Under the pieces are notes generated by a model, which did no database searches, was not told the DNA's origin, and was given only the letters and a program-made list of their open reading frames with translations. The translations under genes were made by a program, and so were the position numbers. From Selaginella moellendorffii (Eukaryota; Streptophyta; Lycopodiopsida; Selaginellales; Selaginellaceae): a stretch of 64,000 nucleotides of DNA. Of the stretch, positions 15,641 through 24,242 are shown piece after piece. The stretch is from positions 624,196-688,195 of the forward strand of contig NW_003314305.1 of assembly GCF_000143415.4 (NCBI RefSeq), in the 5' to 3' direction. How positions within the stretch are numbered: the stretch's first letter is position 1; each line of letters starts with the position of its first letter.

Positions 15641-18600
15641 ATGGCGCTCAACATGAAGAGCCTGACGCAGGCGCTTGCCAAGACCGCCGCGGTGATCGAG
15701 AAGCACGTCCAGAGCACCGTCCAGGAGGTGACCGGGCCCAAGCCGCTCCAGGATTACGAGCTGGTTGAGCAGATCGGGTCGGGAGGTCCGGCCCTTGCGT
15801 GGAAGCTCTACTCGGGACGGCCAAGGAACAAGGCCGAGCACGCTCACAATCCTGAGGTCTGTGTGTGGGTTCTAGATAAGAAGCTCTTGTCGGAGACGAG
15901 GCAGAGGATTGGAATCACCAAGGCGGCAGAGGATGCGTTTCTAGAGGTTGTGAGGGCTGATGCGGGGCAGATGCTCAAATTGAGGCATCCGGGAGTTCTT
16001 CGAGTGGTCCAGGCGCTGGACGAGAGCAAGACGGCAATGGCGATGGTGACGGAACCAATCTTTGCGGCGGTCGCGAATGTTCTTGGCAACTTGGAAAACG
16101 TTTCAAAGACACCTAAAGAGCTCAGAGGCTTGGTACGTATGCTGTTTCTTCTATAAGTGAAAAAGAGTAAATCTTCTTTGCAGGAGCTTGGGCTCTTGGA
16201 GATCAAACACGGACTGCTCCAGCTAACGGAAACTCTGAGTTTCTTGCACAACAATGCGCAGCTTGTTCACAGAGCCATATCACCCGAGGTAGGCTGTGCA
16301 TCACAGCAGCTTCTCATCAATTAATTCGGTTTTCTTCCGCAGTCAGTTTTTATCACATCCAGTGGATCCTGGAAGTTCGGCGGGTTTGGATTCGCAGCGA
16401 CTGTAGAACAAACTGCTGCTGAAGCTGGGGCGGGAGCATCTTTTCTCTATCCAGTACGTGTAACTCATACCAGTTTGCGTGAGAAGTGCTCATTGAGTAT
16501 CCGTGTCTTCAGGAGTATGATGTGGACGAAGTTGTGATGCCTCTGCAACCACCATTGAATTATACCGCGCCAGAGCTAACGCGAAGTAATGGGAACCCGG
16601 GATCATGTTCTGACATTTTCAGTTTGGGATGCCTTATATACCATCTCCTGTCTCGTGAACCTTTGGTGCTGTGCAAGAACAATCTAAGAGCGGTAAGGCC
16701 TCCAAGCATTGGCAGGTGATGTGAATGTCTAATCCATATGCTCTGCAGTACAAGGCCAAGGTACAGTATCTGGCTAGTGCAAGCTTTTCAAAGATTCCTC
16801 CCGAGCTTGTACATGATTTGAAACGTATGCTGAGCCCGGCAGAGCTTTCCAGACCAACTGCCTCAGAATTCACTGGTACGCGTAGGTTTTTCTTGATAAC
16901 CGTGATACCGATTTTTTCTCTCTGTTATTCATCAAGGTTCCCCATTCTTCCGAGAAGATACAAGACTGAGAGCACTAAGATTTTTGGATCATATGCTTGT
17001 AAGTTACTGCTACTGTTTCGAAGAAATAACCAACTGGGATGGTTATAGGAACGAGACAACATCCAGAAATCTGACTTCTTAAAAGCGCTTTCAGGCATGT
17101 GGACGGAATTCGATCCTCGTGTGCTCCGTTACAAGGTTTGCAGTCATACCCACGTGCGAATCCATGTTTTACTAACAGTTTGTAAGCCAGGTATTGCCGC
17201 CGCTTTGTTTGGAGCTGAGAAATGTGGTCATGCTTCCGATGGTGCTGCCAATGGTTCTTACAATTGCCGAGTCTCAGGTCTGTTTCCTTTTTTTTTTCCT
17301 ATGTTGTAAAAGTATATATATCGAGTTCACCTAGGGAGCTTAGTATACTGCTGCAGGAAAAGGCTGATTTTGAATCCTCGACTCTTCCAGCATTGCTCCC
17401 TGTCTTGAGCTCAGCAACTGGCGAATCTCTTTTATTGCTGGTTAAACATGCTGCGTTATTGATAAATAAGGTACAAGGTACTCTTGTGCACTTTTAAAGG
17501 TCTTTTGCCTTAAGCTTGTTCTTTTCACTTGTTCCAGGTTACCTCAGAACATCTATCGACGAGTGTTGTTCCAATGCTCGTTCGGGCATACGATGATCCA
17601 GATGCGAGGATGCAAGAGGAAGTGTTAAAACGTACAATTGGCATTGCGAAACAAATAGATTATCAGGTGGGTGTGTCAGCATCTCTTCTGGTAACCTCGT
17701 CACACTGGCTTGCAGATTCTTAAGCAGTCGATCTTACCCAGAATACACGGCCTGGCTTTGAAGACAACAATAGCTGCGGTAAGACTTTATGGTTTCTTTG
17801 AATTTTTCTTTTTCACACCGTGTTCCTTTCTGCAGGTTCGCGTAAATGCACTTTTGTGTCTGGGTGAGCTTGTCCCTCGACTGGATAAAAACTCATTCAA
17901 AGAAGTTTTACAAACATTGCAACGATGTACCGCTGTGGATCATTCTGCTCCAACTCTAATGTGCACCCTGGGGGTTGCCGATGCCAGTTACAAACAAGTA
18001 CTGTCTTGTTTCTTGCAAAGTTTACTGGACTCACTGCCTTGTCACAGTTTGGCGTGGAATTTGCTGCCGAACATTTGTTACCACTCTTGACACCACTATT
18101 GACGGCTCAACAGCTCAATCTCCAGCAATTCACGAAGTACATGCAGTTTGTGAAAGAAATATTGAGGTTCGCCAATCATTTCAATGCTATTCTAGGGACC
18201 CGCAGTTGATAACAAGCTTCCTTTTCGGCAGGGAAATTGAAGAGAAGCGGGGACTCAAGGATGGCGAGGCAGCCAAAGAAGGGATCAGTATGAACGGAGG
18301 GCCCGCGTCAACCAAGGGAAACAGCTGGGACGCGGACTACTGGAGCTCGGGAGTTTCCAAAACGCAGGCGATTTCTTCGGCCACAAAATCTGAGCAAGTT
18401 GCCGCCATCTTCTCTTCCGCGACAACAACACCAGCAGAGAGTTCCATTTTCTCATCCACGACAAAGCCAGAGAAGCCTGTCTCGCCAGACTTTTCTACTC
18501 CAAATGCCAGGCCTCTCAACGAGAGAACTCCGACGCCAACAATTTCAGGGGGCATGCCTCTGGACTGGGAGTGGCCACCGAAAGCAGGCACAGGCACGGT

Positions 18601-18994
18601 TGGAGCTAGCACCACTCAAAGCTTCTCGTCCGGGGCACCAGACGTGAGCAGTTCCTTTGGAGACGATTTCGATCCATTCGCAGATTGGCCTCCGCGAAAC
18701 AGCTCTGGCAACGCGGTATACGGAGTGGCTTCCTCCCTGAGCAGCAGCAGCAGCATCAGCAGCATCAGCATCAACAACAACAAGAATCACAACAACAACG
18801 GCATTGCTACCAAGCTGGACGATTTCTTCTCGTCGCCAGGCCAGTCTCAGCCGCCACTCAAGCTCGCGCCACCGCCACCTCCAGCAGCATCGTCAGGGAT
18901 GAGGGGCCGAGGAAGGAGTTCTCATTCTCTTCGCGGCGGCATTGGTGCTAACTCGAGAGCCTCGTTGAAGCAGCAACAGGATTTGTTGCAATAG
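15641..18994 (+). CDS. SCYL2: SCY1-like protein 2 (SCYL2) pseudokinase
   Basis: About 14 exons with short introns. The N-terminus ([20 protein letters not shown]) precedes a degenerate kinase domain: [15 protein letters not shown] for the glycine loop, HRAISPE where HRDxxxxN is expected, and KFGGFGFA where DFG is expected, so catalysis is doubtful. APE is kept (YTAPELT), followed by [19 protein letters not shown]-like helices follow ([56 protein letters not shown]). The C-terminal exon is disordered, with Ser, Asn and Pro runs and a [11 protein letters not shown] segment like clathrin or AP-2 binding motifs. Known SCYL2 proteins work in clathrin-mediated vesicle traffic; in Arabidopsis they affect cell growth and root hairs. 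The leader carries TTTAGGGTTCTAG, a telo-box-like motif, about 120 bp upstream. Confidence 0.92.
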
Positions 18995-19233
18995 CAGGTC
19001 GCTTCTTTGAAACTTGCGGAAAAAGTTTGACCTGTTTGTCCAAGAACTAAGAACCCTAAAAACAGAGATCAACGGTGAGGATTTGCCATGTGCTACACTA
19101 TATAATGTTAACTTCTCCGCTTCTAGGTTTAGGTCGGCGCTTGGAAGGTGGCGCGGCAGGGCCAGTGCATCCAAGGTATGATCGCGCCGCGTTTTCGCTA
19201 CTCCTTCTCGTGCCGCGTTTTCGCTACCAGGCA

Positions 19234-20200
19234 ATGGCGACATCCGAAGAGAAGCCCGAGGAGGAGGCTCCTCCTGTTCCCGGTCCCGACGAGATCGTGG
19301 TGCTTATCCAGTACACGGAGAAAGATCTCACATTCGCTCATCTGGCCAAGAAGAGTGCGAAGGCTCATGATGTGATTGCTGCTTGTGCAGTCAAGGCTGC
19401 GAACATGATCTCAGCGGCTACTGGCATTGACCGGAAGGACCTCACACTGTACCCACCAGGTATGTAGTCCTTGCGAGATCACACACATTGGTAACTTCAT
19501 TTTTCTATTGTTTTTTTCAGCTTTCCTCAATGCGGACAGGACTGTGAGCCAGTGGGCTGCGATTGCCCGTCCTCCTACTCTCATTGTTTCAACGTTGAAG
19601 AAGAAGGGCCTTGTTGCCCAGAAGGAGAGTCTCAGCAAGCAGTACAATGCTTCTCTTGATTTTGTGACCTCGCAGCTCAAGAATGCAGAGGACGCAAAGA
19701 AGGATGTAGAGGACGCAAAGAAGGATCTGGAGGGCAAGTTAGAGACCAAAAACAGGCAGCTGGCCACTCAGCTGCAAACTAAGAACAGGCAGCTGGCCGA
19801 GAAGACCACACACGTCAACAATCTCGAGAACCGGGTCGAGCAACTTCGTCAGGACTTTCAAGCAGCCATGAGCCAGCAAACCCGCGAGATCCAAGCTTTG
19901 AGGGTGGATAGCCAGGTTTTGACCCGGAAGGTTGAGGTTCTGACCCAGCAGAATGAGGTTCTGACCCGGAAGGTTGAGGTTCTGACCCGGAAGGTTGAGG
20001 TTCTGACCGAGCAGAATGAGGAGCTCAAGCAGCAGAGCTTACTGCTCTCTACAGTGACTCAGCAGGGCAGGGCTCTTGCTGATGCAAATCAGGTTCTCAC
20101 AAATGAGAACCAGGCAACACGTGCTGAGGTGGCAGCCTTGATGAGCAGGGTGAACAAGCTGGAGACATACATCTATGGTGCTGATCGTGTCCTTCAGTAG
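19234..20200 (+). CDS. Coiled-coil protein of unknown function with expanded heptad repeats
   Basis: Two exons, with the intron at about 19460-19520. The ATG at 19234 (MATSEEKPEEEAPPVPGPDE) is preferred over earlier in-frame ATGs because it opens the acidic, well-composed N-terminus. A compact N-terminal region (VVLIQYTEKDLTFAHLAKKS, ISAATGIDRKDLTLYPP, then AFLNADRTVSQWAAIARPP) precedes a long coiled coil from about residue 110 to the end. The coil shows recent tandem expansion at DNA level: EDAKKDV/EDAKKDL, TKNRQLA twice, and a KVEVLTR/Q/E heptad four times. No signal peptide or membrane segment. I do not recognise the family; it may be lineage specific. A decayed relative lies at 21030-21490 and another at 42010-42490. 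Confidence 0.7.
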
Positions 20201-20334
20201 CGGTTCTTTGGGCTAGAGGTGGGTTGGCTAGACCGTTTATTTCTTTTTGGGCAGTGGCAGATAAACGGTGGGACTTTTGATGATGTAAATTTCGATCGAT
20301 CGCGAGTTTAATCTTTTGGTTGTGCAAAAGTAAT

Positions 20335-20990
20335 CTCCTTTCTCCAGCATCTCCGCCAGCTGCTTCTCGCCCTCGTACACGTTGGGGATGCTGAAGACGA
20401 TGTTGTCCCGAGTGACAAGGGCTGCCAGCCGAGTCTAGTGAAGCCACAACCTCGGGCTTTGCAAGGCCGGGTGCGATGGTGGTGACGATCCTCGCCAATC
20501 CTTCTTCAATGCCGTGAAAAGAGTATGTACGTGAAGCCATTCTCGTCCTCTGTCTTCCGAAAGAGCTGGATCGCCTGTCCGTCCTGGCAGTAGCCATTTT
20601 GCACGCGGCTCTCCTCCAAGACCTCCAACTCGAGAAGAACAGTCACTGGTGCACACACGTCAACTCTTTGGAATTAAGTCATCTTTTCCTTCCCTTGAGA
20701 ACTTTGCAAGCCTTTTGCACACCTGTAAAAACTTAAAGAATACAACCATAACCAGATCCATATTTTATATACCTCTCTTTTTCACGCCTTCCACGAATGG
20801 CTTGTACGCCTTGATGGCTGCCTCGCACAGAGCGTAAAATCCAAAACGCGAACTCTTGCCAAGACATCGGTCAAGGTTTCACACGAGATAACTTTCCCTT
20901 TGCCATGTCCACCTCGACTCAAAGCATGAACTTTCACGATCCAGATGCTCGTCTCGGCTTGCGACATTGTAAACTGCAAGTTTTGCTTGT
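20335..20990 (-). pseudogene. Patchwork of PPR-gene and unknown gene fragments
   Basis: Minus-strand 20640-20500 resembles the PPR gene at 22056-24197 (NGYCQDG..QAIQLFRK..EDENGFTYILF), and 20425-20341 resembles its later LLAEMLEKK region, with deletions and frame breaks between. Minus-strand 20990-20740 reads ETSIWIVKVHALSRGGHGKG and, in another frame, ALCEAAIKAYKPFVEGVKKR, so it is a frame-broken piece of an unknown gene. A related copy of this last piece lies inverted at 42480-42720. No intact gene remains. Confidence 0.55.
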
Positions 20991-21029
20991 CTTGGCGGCC
21001 TTTGTTTGCTTTGCTATAAGTCTTCCTTG

Positions 21030-21490
21030 CAGATTCGGGATGCTATGAGATTTGTTGAGGTGGTTTCGAATGAACCCGAAAAAGATGTGGTGGCGCACAC
21101 TTTTGTCCAGCTTAGCAACTCACTTCAGCACATTTTCCAGCACCTCTCACAGTCTCGGTCGCGACTTTTCACCTTACTCTGACCTTGTAACCCAACAGCT
21201 CATGGATGCAAAGGGAGTGGCGAAGAAAGAGTTGGAAGGCGAGCTGAGCACGAAAACTATTTAGCTCGAATGACTTCAACAGTCGGCAAGGACAATTTCG
21301 AGTAGTGGCTGACAGTATGAACCAGAAGCAGGAGATTGAAGGCTTTCAGTAACCAGGTTGAAGCGATAAGTGAGCATATCAAGATGATCAAACAGGAGAA
21401 TGAGGAGATCAAACAACAGAATGAGAATCTCAAGCATCTTACTCGCAAGATTCATGTCCTAAGTGAGCAATGTCAACGAGAGTGAGAAGC
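21030..21490 (+). pseudogene. Decayed coiled-coil gene fragment
   Basis: Frames can be followed only with interruptions: AMRFVEVVSNEPEKDVVAHT, then DLVTQQLMDAKGVAKKELEG, a stop and frameshift near 21262, then SEHIKMIKQENEEIKQQNEN and HLTRKIHVLSEQCQRE. The C-terminal part has the same Gln/Glu/Lys heptad style as the gene at 19234. An inverted, equally decayed copy lies at 42010-42490. No start or complete frame survives. Confidence 0.55.
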
Positions 21491-21660
21491 AGGAGAAGGA
21501 AACCTGAGTAGCTTAAGTTATGTTGCTATTTTCTCTTCATTGATATGTAGCAATGCATTTCTATCTTCTTAAGCAAAGCTGTTTGGCAATCCTCCAGCAA
21601 TTTGCTTTTCTCACAGCCTTATTCGTGACAGCTTTCTGCTACACATGAGATTAGAAACGA

Positions 21661-21831
21661 TTACGGTCGCTTGTAGAACCCAGAAGCGGGAACTTCCAAA
21701 TGAGGAACCTTGATCACTCCGTACACCATCTTCGTCTCTTGGGCCATGGGGCGCATTGCAACACCATGAAAAGCAACATTAAGAACCACAACCAAGATTG
21801 CGACCACTATGATCTGCAGCTTCTTCATCAT
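21661..21831 (-). CDS. Small secreted peptide precursor, 56 residues
   Basis: The first usable ATG on this strand is at 21831 (context TTCACCATGATGAAG). The product begins MMKKLQIIVVAILVVVLNVA, a strong signal peptide, and after FHGVA has a mature part of about 33 residues ending EVPASGFYKRP. It has no cysteine. A TATA box lies about 45 bp upstream, and four W-box cores (TTGACT) sit at 21935-22015. Architecture (signal peptide, short Pro/Lys-ending tail, W-box promoter) is that of plant secreted signalling or defence peptides, but I cannot place it in a named family. A frame-broken copy with a destroyed TATA box is at 41540-41905, which marks this locus as the functional one. It lies 224 bp downstream of the PPR gene on the same strand. 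Confidence 0.65.
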   Translation of the reverse strand: MMKKLQIIVVAILVVVLNVAFHGVAMRPMAQETKMVYGVIKVPHLEVPASGFYKRP

Positions 21832-21873
21832 GGTGAATGAATCCTCCTCCTTGCGAATGAATGAAGACACTCA

Positions 21874-21885
21874 CATTTTTTATAG
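21874..21885 (-). promoter_or_regulatory. TATA box of the secreted peptide gene
   Basis: Minus strand reads CCCTATAAAAAATG, about 45 bp before the ATG at 21831. The corresponding site in the decayed copy near 41680 reads CACTATGAGTC, losing the box. Confidence 0.6.
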
Positions 21886-21934
21886 GGACTAGTTTTGCTG
21901 TGTGTACGAAAGTAAATGTGCATGACTTACTTGT

Positions 21935-22015
21935 TTGACTGACTAAGTCGTAGTCAAAGACACTGTTCTAGTTAGTCAAACACCAGAGTCTAGTCCACGA
22001 CACTGCTTCAGTCAA
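21935..22015. promoter_or_regulatory. W-box cluster upstream of the secreted peptide gene
   Basis: Four TTGACT cores in 81 bp: 21935-21940 on plus; 21952-21957, 21974-21979 and 22010-22015 on minus. Two of them form a near-palindrome (TTTGACT...AGTCAAA). TTGACY is the established binding core of WRKY transcription factors, so pathogen or wound inducibility is inferred. Confidence 0.55.
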
Positions 22016-22055
22016 ACTTTCAGTGTAACAACATCTAACCCAAGCAAAAAGAACT

Positions 22056-24197
22056 TTAAGAAGAAAAATTCCTGTTATTTCTTCGTTTCTTTCGTGCCTC
22101 GAGCTCTCTGATCACGTCACCGATCAAGTCGTCAGGCACAAATCCACTATCGATCATCTCCCTGAGAGCTTCTTCCGCGTCATCTTCAGCTTCTTCTTCG
22201 CTTTTCTCTTCTCGATACTGGTGCTTGCAAAGCCCGTCGACGATCGTAGCACACATCTCGCTGCTGGGAATGAATCCCAGCGAGATGAGCTGCTTGAACA
22301 GCTCGTGCCCCTGGAAGATCTTCCCGGCCTTGCACAGCGCCTCCACCAAGATCTCGTAAGAGTTCACGTCGGGGATCCGGCCGCTCTCGATCATCTCCTG
22401 GAACAAGTCCTTGGCATCGCCCAGCCGTCCCTCGCCGCACAAGCGCTCCAAAAGAATGTTGTAAGTGGAGACGCTCGGGAGGAGCTCCTGCTGCTGCGAG
22501 GATTTCATCTCCTCGTACAACCCCCGGGCCTCGTCCACCATCTTCATCTTGCACAGCATCTCGATCACGCACGAGAGATCCACGGACGTGTAGCCAGCCG
22601 CTCGCATCTCCTTCACCAGCTCCAGCGCCTCGACAGCGTTTTTCCTCCGGCAGAGCTCCCTCAACAAAGTCGCATACGAGCACTGCAGAGGTCTGGAGCC
22701 TCTGGAAGCCATCGTCTTGAGTAGCCGGACGCCATCTTCCACCTTGTCCCCCACCACAATCCTCTTGACGAGCTGGTTGATAGATCCCGCCGATGGCAGC
22801 GGCAAGTCCCTGTCCACGAACTCGTCGACGAGCTCCAGAGCCTGCGCTACTTCTCCCCGTTTCGTGAAAGAGTCCAGCATCACCGACGCGATGACAGCAT
22901 CCGGCTTGCACCCTTGCTCCATCATCCTCCGGAAGAGCCGATAAGCGTCGCCGTATCGACCAGCCTTGTCCAGGCAATCGACGAGCGAGCTGAAGCACAC
23001 AACGTCCGGCTGGAGCTTCTTCTCCAGCATCTCCGCCAGCAGCTTCTCGCCCTCGTAGATCTTCCCGACTTTGCAGAACGCGTTGATGAGGATACTATAG
23101 ACGACGTTGTCCGGTGAGCAAGACTTCTGGATCATCTCCTTCTTCACCACCATCGCATCGTCGACTCTCCCGGCCTTGCACAGCCCGAGAATGTACGTGC
23201 AGTACGTGACTAGATTCGGCTCGCAGCCCTTCTCCTTCATCTCCAAAAACATCTCCCTCATCTCCTCCACTCCATCCTTCTTCTTCAATCCCGTGAGAAG
23301 AACGTTGTAAGCGTACGTGTTTGGAGGACAACCATACTCGCCCTCCATCTTCCGGAAGAGCTGGATCGCCTGCTCCATCTTCCCTCCATCCTGGCAGTAG
23401 CCATTCAAGATCCCAATGCATGACCCCAGCGGCGGCGCCACCTTCCTCCGGATCATCTCCTCGAAGAGCTCCACGGCCTCGTCAAAGTATCCATACTTCG
23501 CGAGGCCGCAAACAATGTAGCTATAGCTCGAGGCCTTGGCAGTGAATCCTCGAGCATGGATCTCTTGGAAGAGATCGAAGGCCTCTTTCACCCTGTGATC
23601 CCTTCCCAGGCCCTCGATGAGCATGAGATACGTCGCGAGCTCCGGCACGACGTTCCTCTTTTGCATTTCGCGAAGCACACCAATCGCGTCGATGGATCGC
23701 TTGCCGCGGCAGAGGCCCATCATGACGCAGAGATAGGTGGCGAGATTGGCCGTGGTGGAGGCCGGGAGATCGCGCAAGAGCTTCACGGCGGCATCGAGAT
23801 CCCCGGCCTGGACGTAGGCGTTAGCGAGGATTCCATAGCTGGAGGCATCGGGCGGGGCGAGACTCTTGAGCTGGGAGTCGAAAATCCCGTGCGCTTCCCT
23901 GTGGCGGCCGTTCTTGATCAGCGCCACGAGCAGCGCGTTGCAGGCCTGGAATCCATGGCGAAATCCGGGCAGGCCGGACGCCCACGCGAAGCATTGGAGC
24001 GCGGCATTGGCGCTGGGAGACCTCTCGAGCGCCTTGCCCAGCGAGAAGGCGCTGGGCACAAAATCCAGCCCCCGTAGCGACGCATCTGGATCCCTGCTCG
24101 ACAATGCCGCCAGCAGCGCCGCGCAGTGCTGCGAACCCTCGGGCGCTGCCGCCGACCTGGAGAGAACCGCGAGCGATCGCAATCCCCTTCTCAGCAT
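22056..24197 (-). CDS. P-class pentatricopeptide repeat protein
   Basis: Single exon, 713 residues. The N-terminus (MLRRGLRSLAVLSRSAAAPE) is Arg-rich and looks organellar, probably mitochondrial. From about residue 85 there are roughly 17 PPR motifs of 35 residues, of the P type without L or S variants: for example NTYAYNVLLTGLKKKDGVEE, NLVTYCTYILGLCKAGRVDD, DNVVYSILINAFCKVGKIYE, DVVCFSSLVDCLDKAGRYGD and DVNSYEILVEALCKAGK. The C-terminus is acidic (EEKSEEEAEDDAEEAL) then basic. P-class PPR proteins bind specific organellar RNAs to stabilise, process or aid translation. Its ATG is 45 bp from the ATG of the divergent PPR gene at 24243. Fragments of this gene are scattered at 20335-20640, 41245-41520 and 43545-44328. 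Confidence 0.95.
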   Translation of the reverse strand: MLRRGLRSLAVLSRSAAAPEGSQHCAALLAALSSRDPDASLRGLDFVPSAFSLGKALERSPSANAALQCFAWASGLPGFRHGFQACNALLVALIKNGRHREAHGIFDSQLKSLAPPDASSYGILANAYVQAGDLDAAVKLLRDLPASTTANLATYLCVMMGLCRGKRSIDAIGVLREMQKRNVVPELATYLMLIEGLGRDHRVKEAFDLFQEIHARGFTAKASSYSYIVCGLAKYGYFDEAVELFEEMIRRKVAPPLGSCIGILNGYCQDGGKMEQAIQLFRKMEGEYGCPPNTYAYNVLLTGLKKKDGVEEMREMFLEMKEKGCEPNLVTYCTYILGLCKAGRVDDAMVVKKEMIQKSCSPDNVVYSILINAFCKVGKIYEGEKLLAEMLEKKLQPDVVCFSSLVDCLDKAGRYGDAYRLFRRMMEQGCKPDAVIASVMLDSFTKRGEVAQALELVDEFVDRDLPLPSAGSINQLVKRIVVGDKVEDGVRLLKTMASRGSRPLQCSYATLLRELCRRKNAVEALELVKEMRAAGYTSVDLSCVIEMLCKMKMVDEARGLYEEMKSSQQQELLPSVSTYNILLERLCGEGRLGDAKDLFQEMIESGRIPDVNSYEILVEALCKAGKIFQGHELFKQLISLGFIPSSEMCATIVDGLCKHQYREEKSEEEAEDDAEEALREMIDSGFVPDDLIGDVIRELEARKKRRNNRNFSS

Positions 24198-24242
24198 TTC
24201 CCCAAATATCTTCGCGACCCCCAGAAGAACCCTAAAATCCCG
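24198..24242. promoter_or_regulatory. 45-bp head-to-head intergenic space between two PPR genes
   Basis: Only 45 bp separate the divergent ATGs. It includes GAACCCTAAAATC, a telo-box-like AACCCTA motif typical of plant housekeeping and PPR promoters. Leaders of the two transcripts must overlap the opposite coding sequence or one another, unless a downstream ATG is used. Confidence 0.5.

Noticed and set aside
21832-21870. Extended N-terminus (13 residues) for the secreted peptide
   Set aside because: The longer frame has no ATG, beginning at GTG, and would start almost at the TATA box; the ATG at 21831 opens a clean signal peptide.
24126-24242. Upstream ATG extending the first tandem PPR protein by 39 residues
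   Set aside because: It would overlap the divergent PPR coding start and adds Arg/Pro sequence unlike the paralogue, whose start aligns with the ATG at 24243.
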